DNA of 64,000 nucleotides from positions 1,178,001 to 1,242,000 of the forward strand of contig NZ_CP092832.1 in the NCBI RefSeq assembly GCF_022532105.1. The letters run 5' to 3'. How positions within the stretch are numbered: position 1 is the first letter of the stretch; each line of letters opens with the position of its first letter. The position numbers and the translations under genes are program-made. This DNA comes from Flavobacterium sp. HJ-32-4. GTDB taxonomy: Bacteria; Bacteroidota; Bacteroidia; Flavobacteriales; Flavobacteriaceae. The notes under the pieces were generated by a model that saw nothing but the letters and a program-made list of their open reading frames with translations, made no database searches and had not been told where the DNA came from. Shown one piece after another: positions 23,915 to 32,696 of this stretch.

Positions 23915-23996
23915 TGCGGGCGATAGGACTCGAACCTACACACCGTAAGGCACCAGATCCTAAGTCTGGCGTGTCTACCAATTTCACCACGCCCGC
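23915..23996 (-). tRNA. tRNA-Leu (anticodon UAG)
   Basis: An 82-nt class II tRNA. The acceptor stem is GCGGGCG/CGCCCGC with discriminator A. The anticodon stem CCAGA/TCTGG holds loop CTTAGGA, giving anticodon UAG, which reads CUA and, by wobble, other CUN codons. A variable arm (TGCCTTACGGTG region) and the T arm GTAGGTTCGAGTCCTAT are visible. No CCA is encoded. A strong promoter lies just upstream and a terminator just downstream, so it is a single-gene transcript. Confidence 0.95.
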
Positions 23997-24005
23997 TTGG
24001 AGGCG

Positions 24006-24035
24006 CAAATATAAGGATACTTCCCCCGTTTGCAA
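24006..24035 (-). promoter_or_regulatory. promoter for tRNA-Leu (TTG-N19-TATATTTG)
   Basis: On the minus strand TTG (24033-24035) and TATATTTG (24006-24013) are 19 bp apart, the best -33/-7 pair in the window. It ends 9 bp from the mature tRNA 5' end. Confidence 0.75.
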
Positions 24036-24129
24036 AGGAAACGCCTTCTATTTTTTTCGAACGCGCCGTTTCAAAGAGTACATGACAGGCAATACGCGAC
24101 AAAACGATCCCATCATCGGCGCTCGAAAT

Positions 24130-25974
24130 TTACTGCTTTACGACCAACTTCAATTGGAACGCCTTGCCGCTCATCGTGTTACCCGATACGATGTAGGTTC
24201 CGTTGGAAAGCCCGGAAATGTCCATCCCATTCGATGAAAGACGCCGGGATAAAACAACCCTGCCCGTCATGTCGCTGATGGTAACCGATTCGTCCGCCGC
24301 CACACCCTGTATCTCAAATCGGTTCGAAGCGGGGTTGGGGAAAAGCCGTTCGGCTTCGGTAACAACGGGGATTACAGACAAATAGGTAGTAGCATCCACC
24401 GAGATGATAAGGTCTTTTCGCTCGGTCAGTCCGGGTTGGGAGTTCACCGATAATGTGGTCAGACCGGAGGTGCGGTACGCCGATACGGACAGTGACACCA
24501 GAAGCGTAGCGAATTCGGAGGGACTTCCCGTAAAAAGCAACTGGTTGCCGACAATGGAAAAAAGCCCGTTTGCGGACGTCGTTGCCTGGTTGTCGGTAAA
24601 CACATACGTCACCGGATCGGAGGTGTCGGCCATGAAGGTGCCGATAACCATTCCGCCCGGAACCATGGTAGGCACCGTTAAAGGTTCATATGTTATCTCT
24701 GTCTGGTCGAAACAAAGCGTGGCTTCATCCAGCATCGGGTTGTTGGATAAGTAGTAATACGGAGTGCTCCATTCGTCGGCCTGCGTGATGGTCTCGAGCG
24801 AACATAACTCCAGTATTGTCAACGCATCATTCCCACTGAAAAATACGTATCCTGACGCGGTGGTAAGTTGCGGCGCACTGAACCGGTTCGCTTTGTCATT
24901 ATCGTAGAAGTACAGGTAATTCCCCGTTTCCTGCAACACGGGAAAATCAATGTCTTCCATGCTGGCATTTTGATGGAAATAGACGTATCCGCCTACTGAT
25001 TGCAACACCGGGAATTCGACGGCTACGATGTTGGTCGTTTTATGGAAATAGATATTGCCGGAAACCGAAACCAAATTTTGGAACACCAGTTTGGTAGGCT
25101 GGGTGTAGGCGGTCATGTGGTAATAGACGTTTTCGGCGGTCGCGTCGTCAATGACAATGGTCTGGATTGGTTCGGCAACAACGTCTGTGACGGTAATAGT
25201 AAAAGAAGTGCTTATGCCCTGATACTGCGGATTGGTGGCTTTTACGCTGATAGTGAACGAGGGTTGCGACTCATGGTCAAACGGGCGTGCACTGTAAAGT
25301 TGGTTGCCGGAAATATAAAAAGGCGCCGGATAATCGGAATCCACGATTTCATAGGTAATGGCACCTCCGACGTAATTACTGTTAACGGAAAGTTGGCCTA
25401 CCAGGGTATTTAACGGTTGGTTCTCTGCTATCGTGTTTGAACTTAGAGAAAGAGAGGTAGGCGCCGTCTGCACGAAACAGGGTGGGCCCGGTGGAAGCAA
25501 TGGATTACCCGTAACGGTGTAGCCCTCACCGATGGCGGTCACATTACACATGTCAAGGGTGTTCAATGCCGTATTACCCGCAACATGAATGTAACCCCCG
25601 ACCGATGTGAGCATCGGACTATGGATTTCAGCAAGGGCGGTGTTGCTGTGGACGTAAAAATAGCCTCCGGCCTCCTGCAATTGGGGAAGATTTATTTCCG
25701 TCAATGCGGTGTTCTGATGAAAATACAGGTATCCGCCCACTGAGGTGAGTGCTGGAAATTCGACAGCAACCAGGTTACTGTTCTGATGAAAATAGACATT
25801 ACCGCTAACACTGGTCAGATTGGTAAACACCAATTTTGTGGGTGTAGCGAAACTGATTTGGTGATAAGAAACGTTTGTAAGGGACGTGTCGGTAACTTCT
25901 ACTATCGTCTGGGCAGAAATAGTTTGTACACTGCTACCAAATAAGATCAGCAGTAAAAAGGTAAAGATTCGCAT
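24130..25974 (-). CDS. T9SS-secreted protein with receptor-L-like repeats and cadherin-like domain
   Basis: A 614-residue exported protein. Residues 1-21 are a signal peptide ending SAQ. Residues ~22-165 and ~275-420 are two blocks of ~23-residue repeats with the core VxFPxLxSVGGYxYFHQNxxL, resembling a receptor L-domain/leucine-rich solenoid. A cadherin-like domain lies between the blocks (~168-268: ENQPLNTLVGQLS, ITYEIVDSD). The last ~75 residues are a T9SS type A sorting domain (LFPNPASNRFEI, DMTGRVVLSRRL, GLSNGTYIV). It is likely a surface or released adhesin. A TACCTTTG box on the minus strand at 25995-26002 is 21 bp upstream. Confidence 0.88.
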   Translation of the reverse strand: MRIFTFLLLILFGSSVQTISAQTIVEVTDTSLTNVSYHQISFATPTKLVFTNLTSVSGNVYFHQNSNLVAVEFPALTSVGGYLYFHQNTALTEINLPQLQEAGGYFYVHSNTALAEIHSPMLTSVGGYIHVAGNTALNTLDMCNVTAIGEGYTVTGNPLLPPGPPCFVQTAPTSLSLSSNTIAENQPLNTLVGQLSVNSNYVGGAITYEIVDSDYPAPFYISGNQLYSARPFDHESQPSFTISVKATNPQYQGISTSFTITVTDVVAEPIQTIVIDDATAENVYYHMTAYTQPTKLVFQNLVSVSGNIYFHKTTNIVAVEFPVLQSVGGYVYFHQNASMEDIDFPVLQETGNYLYFYDNDKANRFSAPQLTTASGYVFFSGNDALTILELCSLETITQADEWSTPYYYLSNNPMLDEATLCFDQTEITYEPLTVPTMVPGGMVIGTFMADTSDPVTYVFTDNQATTSANGLFSIVGNQLLFTGSPSEFATLLVSLSVSAYRTSGLTTLSVNSQPGLTERKDLIISVDATTYLSVIPVVTEAERLFPNPASNRFEIQGVAADESVTISDMTGRVVLSRRLSSNGMDISGLSNGTYIVSGNTMSGKAFQLKLVVKQ

Positions 25975-25994
25975 GTTAGGGGGATATAGGTTCC

Positions 25995-26002
25995 CAAAGG
26001 TA
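25995..26002 (-). promoter_or_regulatory. -7 box for T9SS protein gene
   Basis: TACCTTTG on the minus strand, 21 bp upstream of the start at 25974. Confidence 0.55.
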
Positions 26003-26033
26003 TCAAAATCTTACTGCATTAACCGTCAGGGGG

Positions 26034-26870
26034 TTATTTTTGTTTCGATGCTTCCTTTACAAAAGGCTGCGTATCGATACCGGCGTCATGCAACGCAGTT
26101 TTGATGCGCTCCAGTACTTCCGATACCATCAAACCGTAGTCCTCGTTCTTCGCCCATGGCCGGATGGCGAGGCGTACGGCATTGTCCAGCAGTTCCGTGA
26201 CGACCACCGCCGGCGCCGGGTCTTTGAGTACCCGCGTATTTTGTTCCAATATCGAATAGATGAGGTCTTTTACCAGTTTAAGGTCGGCATCATACGCGAT
26301 GGAAAACAGCAGTTCCGCCCGTCGTGTCCCGCCCATCGAGAAGTTGATGATCGTGCCGTTCGACAGCGCGCCATTCGGCACAAAAATCGTTTGGTTGTTA
26401 CCGGTTACGAGTTTTGTGACGAAAATCTGGATTTCCAACACGGTTCCGGTTACGCCCTGGGCTTCAATCGTATCACCCACGCGGAACGGTTTGAACATGA
26501 TGATGAGCATACCCCCCGCAAAATTGGAGAGCGACCCCTGCAACGAGAGTCCGACTGCGAGTCCGGCGGCGCCCAAAATCGCTACGAATGACGAGGTTTC
26601 GACCCCGAGTTTCGAAATAAACGTAACAAAAAGGAGTATTCGTAAGGCCCACAGCAGGATGTCGGCAAAGAAACGCGAAAGGGTCGGATCAAGGTCGCGC
26701 TTCACCATCACACGGCGTACCAAACGGTTCACGATCCGGATGACGTAAAGCCCGATGAATAAGACAATGAGCGCCGACAAAACGCGGGGCACATAATCCT
26801 CAAAAAAAATAAGTAAACGGTCGGTGTAACGCGACAATAAGTCCGGACCCGGAATAAGGTCGTTTATCAT
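26034..26870 (-). CDS. small-conductance mechanosensitive channel (MscS family)
   Basis: A 278-residue inner-membrane channel that opens under membrane tension to release solutes on osmotic downshock. Three hydrophobic helices are visible near residues 28-48, 70-90 and 92-115. The third is the pore helix, with the Gly/Ala pattern ILGAAGLAVGLSLQGSLSNFAGG. The beta domain follows (PFRVGDTIEAQGVTGTVLEI; FVPNGALSNGTIINFS). Length matches E. coli MscS. A TACCTTTG box on the minus strand at 26894-26901 lies 24 bp upstream. Confidence 0.95.
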   Translation of the reverse strand: MINDLIPGPDLLSRYTDRLLIFFEDYVPRVLSALIVLFIGLYVIRIVNRLVRRVMVKRDLDPTLSRFFADILLWALRILLFVTFISKLGVETSSFVAILGAAGLAVGLSLQGSLSNFAGGMLIIMFKPFRVGDTIEAQGVTGTVLEIQIFVTKLVTGNNQTIFVPNGALSNGTIINFSMGGTRRAELLFSIAYDADLKLVKDLIYSILEQNTRVLKDPAPAVVVTELLDNAVRLAIRPWAKNEDYGLMVSEVLERIKTALHDAGIDTQPFVKEASKQK

Positions 26871-26940
26871 AGAATGCCTTCTTTTTTGGAACGCAAAGGT
26901 ATGATTTTAGGAGGTTGGAAAGCGTGAACAGGTTCTTAAA

Positions 26941-27312
26941 TCACGAGCCTGATACCGTGTCGTCAGATGGGTTGGTCGGTTTGGGTTTCCGCTTTCTTGG
27001 CTTGGGTTTCCGCGCAGTGGACGTGGCCGATGTGTCTACCTTTGCAGCCGGATCCGTCTTACGGGCTGGCGTTGGCTTGCGCTTTTTGGGCTTTGGTGGG
27101 GAGACGGTCTCCTTCGGGTCTTCCTCACGCGTTTCGTTCGTTTTCTTCGAAGCATGACGCATTGAAGTGGACTTAATCTGTTGGCGCGTCCGGGCGGTAA
27201 TCTCGGCGACTTCATCGGCCGCCTTCTTTTTGTCGCGGGTTTTTGTCGCGGTAGAAGGCTTTGATTCGGGTGTGCCGCCAAGAAGAGTACGGAAAAAAGA
27301 AAGGATTCCCAT
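26941..27312 (-). CDS. small lysine/proline-rich basic protein, unknown function
   Basis: A 123-residue, strongly basic, probably disordered protein. It starts MGILSFFRTLLGGTPES and then is dominated by Lys, Pro, Thr and Arg (PKPKKRKPTPARK, RKPKPRKRKPKP). There is no signal peptide or fold I recognise. It could be a nucleic-acid-binding or histone-H1-like tail protein, but that rests on composition only. An ORF on the opposite strand is also open here, so coding potential is less certain than for neighbours. It is followed closely by the mscS-type gene on the same strand. Confidence 0.55.
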   Translation of the reverse strand: MGILSFFRTLLGGTPESKPSTATKTRDKKKAADEVAEITARTRQQIKSTSMRHASKKTNETREEDPKETVSPPKPKKRKPTPARKTDPAAKVDTSATSTARKPKPRKRKPKPTNPSDDTVSGS

Positions 27313-27403
27313 AGGTGTAGCGATTGGTTCTACACTCTAAGGTACGCCAAAAGGCCCGGTTCCCGCATCGCGTCACGGCTAATATTCTGTTAAAAAAATC
27401 GCG

Positions 27404-29419
27404 TTATTCGATGATGACGCGTGAGCGGACGACGGTGGCGCCGGCTTTTCCTGTCAGGAGGTATACGCCCGATGACAATCCCGACACATCCAATACCGCT
27501 TCGGTGGAAGTGGGTTTCCACTCGCGGATCAGCCGTCCTGACAAATCATAGAGGGCCAGTTCCTGCACCGGCAGCGACGTCGTTACCGTGACGAAATCGT
27601 GTGCCGGATTGGGTGTTACCGTGTAGACCGCCATCGCTTCGGTTTCTACCCCAAGGGTTGCGTCGCTCACTGCTTCCCAACTCGACGCGAGGGCGTTGTC
27701 GTAACTGTCGTTGACCAGGCGGAGGTAGCTGCCATTGCCATCGGCATCCGGCCAGGGGGCGGAATCGTAATAATGTACTTCATCGATGACATTCCCAAAG
27801 GCATCGGCTAAAATGAGGTCTTTGTCGCTGTTAGAAAGGTTGCGCGTGAACGACCCGTAGGGTGCAAAACCATATTTAATTTGGAAAACCGCCGGCTTGC
27901 TGGCAAGATACACTGTGGCGCCCGCGGCCAGCGTTTGGTTGGCCGGAAATTGGTAGACGAAACCCGTTCCGCGGAAGTAAATCCCCGTCAGGTTCACGGT
28001 TGTGGTGCCCGTATTCCGGATGGAGAGAAATTCCTGGTCGTCGCTGTTAGGATACGTCGAATTGGTATCAGGATGGTAATGGATGCGGTTGATAACCAGG
28101 GAAGGCAGTACAACATTGCTGCACGGTGTCGTAGCCGGCAGTTGCGCCGAGATCCAATTGATACGGTCGGACAGCCAGCCTTTCATGTTGTCGATTTCCC
28201 CCAAAAGGTCAGGAACGGTACCCCATCGCCCCTCTTCACGCGCCGCGGCATCCGAAATCTCGGCCACGATGTCATCGATAAATGCATCGAGTTGGTCGGG
28301 ATGCAACGGGCCGTTCGGTTGCGTCAATTCGCCCCAACGCCGGGCAAAGTAGCACTTATAGGTAGGGTTATTGAACAACGTCTGCCAGAACGAAGCGCCC
28401 TGGTTGTCGCCGTTACCAAACTGCCAGACATCGTAATGACTGCGGTCGTAACCCCATAAAAACAAGTCGTTGCCGTAGGTAAGGTTATAGTCCCAAATGG
28501 GCCCGGCCCTCAGCTTCCCGTTGCGGTCTTTGTGGAAGTACGTACTGAGCTGATACGAATCGGCGTTGCTCGCCAGTTCCGCCAGGATCATGTAATCGAT
28601 GAACGACGGAACATCGATGACCGATGGATAGCCTGTAGTAATGGACGTGCTATTTGACACGGCCTGTAAATACGTGAATTGGGAATGGATGTACGCGTCT
28701 TGCTCGGCGGTCACATTCTCGGGTTTCGGAAGTTCGTGTATGAAATCAACCCACTCGCCGGGAATCGACGACTGCATCGACCAGGCTACCGGATCGCCTC
28801 CCGTGGTTTTGTCGGCCTTGGTGATGTAGCCACCCGAGAGATTCGGCAGCGTATTGCTTGACGATGATATCTTTATGACGTTGACCCGATTGGAGTCGGC
28901 CTTGATTTTTTCCTGCAACACATACAACCCGATGTAATCGCCGTTCAGGATGATTTCGCAATACTGGGTGCGTGTGGCGTAGTCGCCCAACTGGCGGGCC
29001 AGGTTATACGACAGGTAATCGCGGATGAGGGACGGGTCGAACGCGAGGCCGTTGAAAATCCAGTCGCTTTCCTCGGGCATGCCCAGCAGGCCGGCGTCAA
29101 GGTCATCGGAATCATCCGGAAGTTTGGTGGTAAAGCTGTATTGTTTTTTTGGTAGTGCCTGCGAACTTGAACCGCGCACCTCAATCGCGATGCGGCCGTT
29201 ATAGTCGATATAGTCGGGGTTAGTCGCATCGGAAACATACGTCGTCTGCCCGGCCCCGCGGTATACGATCTTCATACTGGCTGGAATCTTGGGTTCATCC
29301 GGAATTTCCTGTCCGCCGTCTGTCGTAATCCATACGATGGGTAAGTTGCTTTCCGTCAGTACTTGCGCGTACGTCCAGAGGGAGCAACAAAGAAGAAAGG
29401 AAACGAAAAGATGTCGCAT
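27404..29419 (-). CDS. CotH-kinase-like, lamin-tail-domain protein with T9SS sorting domain
   Basis: A 671-residue secreted protein with signal peptide (residues 1-18, ending YAQ). Residues ~75-400 match the CotH family of atypical protein kinases: IEVRGSSSQALPKKQYSFTT, LYVLQEKIKADSNRVNV, and GPIWDYNLTYGN with the metal-binding Asp. Residues ~445-560 are a lamin-tail domain (INRIHYHPDTNS; EFLSIRNTGTTTVNLTGIYF). The last ~75 residues are a type A sorting domain (VTPNPAHDFVTV; LYDLSGRLIREW; SGVYLLTGKA). It probably acts at the cell surface. A TAGCTTTG box at 29436-29443 lies in the short gap upstream. Confidence 0.88.
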   Translation of the reverse strand: MRHLFVSFLLCCSLWTYAQVLTESNLPIVWITTDGGQEIPDEPKIPASMKIVYRGAGQTTYVSDATNPDYIDYNGRIAIEVRGSSSQALPKKQYSFTTKLPDDSDDLDAGLLGMPEESDWIFNGLAFDPSLIRDYLSYNLARQLGDYATRTQYCEIILNGDYIGLYVLQEKIKADSNRVNVIKISSSSNTLPNLSGGYITKADKTTGGDPVAWSMQSSIPGEWVDFIHELPKPENVTAEQDAYIHSQFTYLQAVSNSTSITTGYPSVIDVPSFIDYMILAELASNADSYQLSTYFHKDRNGKLRAGPIWDYNLTYGNDLFLWGYDRSHYDVWQFGNGDNQGASFWQTLFNNPTYKCYFARRWGELTQPNGPLHPDQLDAFIDDIVAEISDAAAREEGRWGTVPDLLGEIDNMKGWLSDRINWISAQLPATTPCSNVVLPSLVINRIHYHPDTNSTYPNSDDQEFLSIRNTGTTTVNLTGIYFRGTGFVYQFPANQTLAAGATVYLASKPAVFQIKYGFAPYGSFTRNLSNSDKDLILADAFGNVIDEVHYYDSAPWPDADGNGSYLRLVNDSYDNALASSWEAVSDATLGVETEAMAVYTVTPNPAHDFVTVTTSLPVQELALYDLSGRLIREWKPTSTEAVLDVSGLSSGVYLLTGKAGATVVRSRVIIE

Positions 29420-29435
29420 GACGGGGCATTTCCGA

Positions 29436-29443
29436 CAAAGCTA
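29436..29443 (-). promoter_or_regulatory. -7 box for CotH gene
   Basis: TAGCTTTG on the minus strand in the 29-bp gap before the CotH start at 29419. Confidence 0.45.
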
Positions 29444-29448
29444 CGAAA

Positions 29449-31455
29449 TCAACGCCATTGTGTTCGTGCATCTTCCAGATTATCAACCGGTAAACCACAG
29501 GTGTTGTTTTGGCAGACATAAAACTGCAGTTGGTTTTCGACGAATCGCCCGTTGAGAAAGGGCAGGTTCGACGCCTTTTCCGAAGCAGCGATGACGAGCT
29601 GTGGATGCCATTCCGACTGTAACCTGCGGGCCGCTTTGATGGCGCCTTCGCCTATGATAGCCAGTTCGATAGTCTGGTCGCCCGAGAGGAGTTCCAGCCG
29701 CATCCAGTTGGCAAAGGCGGAAGGGTAATCGATTCCGGGGATGATACCGGCTAGCATCCGCGCAGCGACTTTTCGGTAATGGGGGTTAACGAAATAGACG
29801 CCCAATCGAAACAGGTTGTCGGCCATGATGGAGTTCGAAGCCGGGATGACATTGTCTTCGATTTCATAATGGCCGGCCACCAGCACATCGCCTGCAAGCG
29901 GTCGAAAGGAGAAAAATCCGGAGGTCGTATCGTAAAAGCGGTCAAGAGTTTCGTCGGCGAGGGCTTTTGCGTGGTGCAGCCACGACGCATCAAAGCTCAC
30001 GTTATAGAGCGCAAGGAAGGCGTCGATGGTCGTCGCATAGTCTTCCAGAAAGCCGCCAACGGAAGCCTTACCATTTTTGTAGGTACGCCAGAGGGAACCC
30101 TCAGGAGACAATAGTGTTGACAGGATAAAACGACCCGCCCGCTCCGCATTTTCCCGGTAGGATGTGACGCCCGTGGCGAGGAAGGCATCCGCAAACCCAC
30201 GGATCATCAACGCGTTCCATCCGGTGAGGGTTTTGTCGTCGAGCGACGGTCGCTGACGGTTTTCCCGCCATTCAAAGAGTCGTTGCTCCCACTGGCGTTT
30301 GCGGGTCGCCAGTACCTTTTCCTCGAGTCCTGCCTCGGCGGCGATGTCGGCGAGGGGCCGATCCTGTATCAAGACATACTGCCCGTGTTCCCAGTGGCCG
30401 AAATCGTCTATGTGGAATACCTTCGAAAAAAGGGGCATTTCATCGCCGAGACAGGCTTCCAGCTCGGGTTTTGTCCAGGTGTAGAACGCGCCCTCCTCGC
30501 TTTTCCTCGCTGCATTCAGGCTGTCGGCGTCGAGCGCACTGAAGAAGCCGCCCTCGCCGTTGGCAAGTTCGCGGGAAACGAACGAAAGGGTTTTGTCGAT
30601 GACCTCGCGGTATAAAGGTGATTCCGTCCGGCGGAAGGCTTCGGCGTAGAGCGACACCAGTTGTGCGTTGTCGTAGAGCATCTTTTCAAAATGCGGGACG
30701 TGCCAACGCATATCGACCGAGTAGCGCGAGAAGCCACCGCCGACCGTGTCGAAGAGACCGCCCCAGGCCATGCGTGTCAGGGTGAGGTCGACGAAATCGG
30801 CCAGGGAAGCATCGGATTTTGCGGTTGCATAGGCCATGAGGAACCGGTAATTGCAAGGCATCATAAATTTCGGGGCCCGTGCCATGCCGCCGTATTCGTG
30901 GTCAAAACTGCGTTTCCATTTGGCGACGAGGGGATCGAGTGCGGCGGGGACTTCCGGCGCCGGATTAAGGGGAAGTGCCAGGGCATCGACGGCTTCGAGG
31001 AGTTTGTCGGCATACTCGGTCATGCGATCGGGCTGTGTGTGCCACATCTGGGCTAGGTGCTGCAATGATTCGAGCCATTCTTCCTTCCGGAAGTACGTGC
31101 CGCCCCACACGGGCCTACCGTCGGGAAGCGCGACGACGTTTAGGGGCCAGCCACCCCGACCCGTCATGATCTGCACGGCTTTCATGTAAACGGCATCGAC
31201 ATCGGGACGTTCTTCGCGGTCGACCTTGATGCACACAAAATCGGCGTTCATAACGGCGGCTGCCGCAGTGTCTTCAAAGGTCTCATGCTCCATGACATGG
31301 CACCAGTGACAGGCCGAATAACCGACGCTGATGAGGAGCAGTTTCTGTTGCGCTTTCGCGGATGCCAGGGCCTCATCGTTCCAGGCTTTCCAGTAGACGG
31401 GGTTTTGTGCGTGTTGCAGGAGGTAGGGGCTGGTCTCTTTCGACAGTTCGTTCAT
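29449..31455 (-). CDS. DUF255/YyaL thioredoxin-fold protein
   Basis: A 668-residue cytoplasmic protein. The N-terminal thioredoxin-like DUF255 domain opens [19 protein letters not shown] and has CHWC at Cys49-Cys52, in place of the usual CGPC. It is followed by an (alpha/alpha)6 barrel like those in GlcNAc 2-epimerases ([21 protein letters not shown]). Family members are called YyaL in Bacillus and SPATA20 in animals; the reaction is not established. The start at 31455 is used because the frame upstream lies inside family A repeat DNA. Length is normal. Confidence 0.9.
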   Translation of the reverse strand: MNELSKETSPYLLQHAQNPVYWKAWNDEALASAKAQQKLLLISVGYSACHWCHVMEHETFEDTAAAAVMNADFVCIKVDREERPDVDAVYMKAVQIMTGRGGWPLNVVALPDGRPVWGGTYFRKEEWLESLQHLAQMWHTQPDRMTEYADKLLEAVDALALPLNPAPEVPAALDPLVAKWKRSFDHEYGGMARAPKFMMPCNYRFLMAYATAKSDASLADFVDLTLTRMAWGGLFDTVGGGFSRYSVDMRWHVPHFEKMLYDNAQLVSLYAEAFRRTESPLYREVIDKTLSFVSRELANGEGGFFSALDADSLNAARKSEEGAFYTWTKPELEACLGDEMPLFSKVFHIDDFGHWEHGQYVLIQDRPLADIAAEAGLEEKVLATRKRQWEQRLFEWRENRQRPSLDDKTLTGWNALMIRGFADAFLATGVTSYRENAERAGRFILSTLLSPEGSLWRTYKNGKASVGGFLEDYATTIDAFLALYNVSFDASWLHHAKALADETLDRFYDTTSGFFSFRPLAGDVLVAGHYEIEDNVIPASNSIMADNLFRLGVYFVNPHYRKVAARMLAGIIPGIDYPSAFANWMRLELLSGDQTIELAIIGEGAIKAARRLQSEWHPQLVIAASEKASNLPFLNGRFVENQLQFYVCQNNTCGLPVDNLEDARTQWR

Positions 31456-31469
31456 GGGGAGAAGGTATC

Positions 31470-31611
31470 TAGCCCGGATGGCAGCGGAAAGCCTTTGGGC
31501 CGGAAAACCCGATTTTGCCCGGTGGCGACGGCGACCAACGGAAGCCGGGAGGCCCGGATGCAAAAGCGGTTTTGCGGGACAAAGCTTGCAGCGAACAGCC
31601 GGATGGGCTTC
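31470..31611. repeat. dispersed repeat family A, copy 2
   Basis: A 142-bp element that starts TAGCCCGGATGGCAGCGGAAA and ends GCAGCGAACAGCCGGATGGGCTTC. Blocks shared with the 4743 copy include GGCGACCAACGGAAGCC, AAAGCTTG and AGCCGGA. As in copy 1, its right end adjoins a minus-strand terminator. Confidence 0.75.
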
Positions 31612-31617
31612 AAAAAA

Positions 31618-31650
31618 ATAAAAAAGCGCCCGTTTTGGCGGACGCTTAAA
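31618..31650 (-). terminator. terminator after NifU-type gene
   Basis: On the minus strand AGCGTCCG-CCAAAA-CGGGCGCT followed by a T run, 17-19 bp beyond the NifU-type stop. Confidence 0.75.
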
Positions 31651-31666
31651 GGTACGTTTTTTTGGC

Positions 31667-32572
31667 TTATGCGTTCAGCGCTTCGACGCGAATCTGTTCG
31701 TCTTTGAGCATGTCTTTGAGCATGTTCTCGATGCCGCTTTTCAGGGTGAAAGTCGACGACGGACAGCCGCTGCAGGCTCCTTGCAGGATGACCTTGACAC
31801 GCTTGTCGGCCGGGTCATACGAGTCGAAGAGGATGTTGCCCCCATCGGCCTGAACGGCGGGTTTCACGTACTCTTCGAGGATGTTGACGATCTGCTGCGA
31901 GGTCGTATCGAGCGTGTCGAAATGCTCGATTTTCTGTTTTTGGGTCTTCTCGCTTTGGGCCAGGAGGCTTTCGTCGACGACCGTCCCGCCGTTCTGGATG
32001 AAGTCGCGGATGAACGAACGGATTTCGACCGTGATGTCGTTCCAGTCGTAGGCCTCGTATTTGGTGACAGATACGTAGTTTTCGTCGATGAATACCTCTT
32101 TTACGCTGGGAATTTTGAACAGTTCCTGTGCGAGCGGCGAGGCTTTTGCCTGGTCGATGTTATGGAACTCGCAGGCCACGCCGGTCAGGCGGCTGTTGGC
32201 TACGAACTTGAGGACGGCCGGGTTGGGTGTGGTTTCGCCGTAGATGGTGGTCGCCTTCTTTTCCCACGGTTTGACTTCTTCTGGCTCTTCGATCACCGTT
32301 CCGCCTTTGGCTACGAAGGCGTCGATTTGCTCGGCTACGGCTTCCTGCACGTCGTCCCATTCGACGATGTTATAGCGTTCGATGGCGACGAAATTCTGTG
32401 AGATGTAGACCGTTTTTACAAACGGAAGGTAGAACAGTTGACGGGCGAGGGGAGAGGACGTGGCTTCGTCGATATTGCGGAATTCATATCCTTTGCCCTT
32501 TACGACGAGATTGTTCACCTCAAATTTCAGTATAGCAGGGTTTTGGGTTGTTTTTATTGTAACATTTTCCAT
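31667..32572 (-). CDS. NifU C-terminal-domain Fe-S protein with two Nfu N-domains
   Basis: A 301-residue iron-sulfur carrier or scaffold. Residues ~5-85 and ~110-195 are two copies of the Nfu N-terminal domain: each has TxNPAxLKF, then SPLA(R/Q)xLFxxPxVKxVxI and a FVxKGGTV- or [12 protein letters not shown] end. Residues ~220-301 are the NifU C-terminal domain with CSGC (Cys267, Cys270) binding a [4Fe-4S] cluster. Usual Nfu proteins have one N-domain, so the internal duplication is notable but common in Bacteroidota. A TAAATTTG box on the minus strand at 32591-32598 is 18 bp upstream. Confidence 0.92.
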   Translation of the reverse strand: MENVTIKTTQNPAILKFEVNNLVVKGKGYEFRNIDEATSSPLARQLFYLPFVKTVYISQNFVAIERYNIVEWDDVQEAVAEQIDAFVAKGGTVIEEPEEVKPWEKKATTIYGETTPNPAVLKFVANSRLTGVACEFHNIDQAKASPLAQELFKIPSVKEVFIDENYVSVTKYEAYDWNDITVEIRSFIRDFIQNGGTVVDESLLAQSEKTQKQKIEHFDTLDTTSQQIVNILEEYVKPAVQADGGNILFDSYDPADKRVKVILQGACSGCPSSTFTLKSGIENMLKDMLKDEQIRVEALNA

Positions 32573-32590
32573 GGAATTTGTTTTAGCCTA

Positions 32591-32598
32591 CAAATTTA
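32591..32598 (-). promoter_or_regulatory. -7 box for NifU-type gene
   Basis: TAAATTTG on the minus strand, 18 bp upstream of the start at 32572. A divergent TATATTTG on the plus strand (32622-32629) could serve the adhesin gene. Confidence 0.5.
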
Positions 32599-32696
32599 AC
32601 GAACAAAATTTAGGGTTTCTTTATATTTGGCTGTTTATCTCAACTATAACATTACGTTAGCATTTGCTGCGCTCGCGCGCCTGAAAAAAAGCGACT

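Noticed and set aside
23774..24120. Integration site or genomic island at tRNA-Leu
   Set aside because: No integrase, no duplicated tRNA 3' end, and neighbouring genes have ordinary composition.
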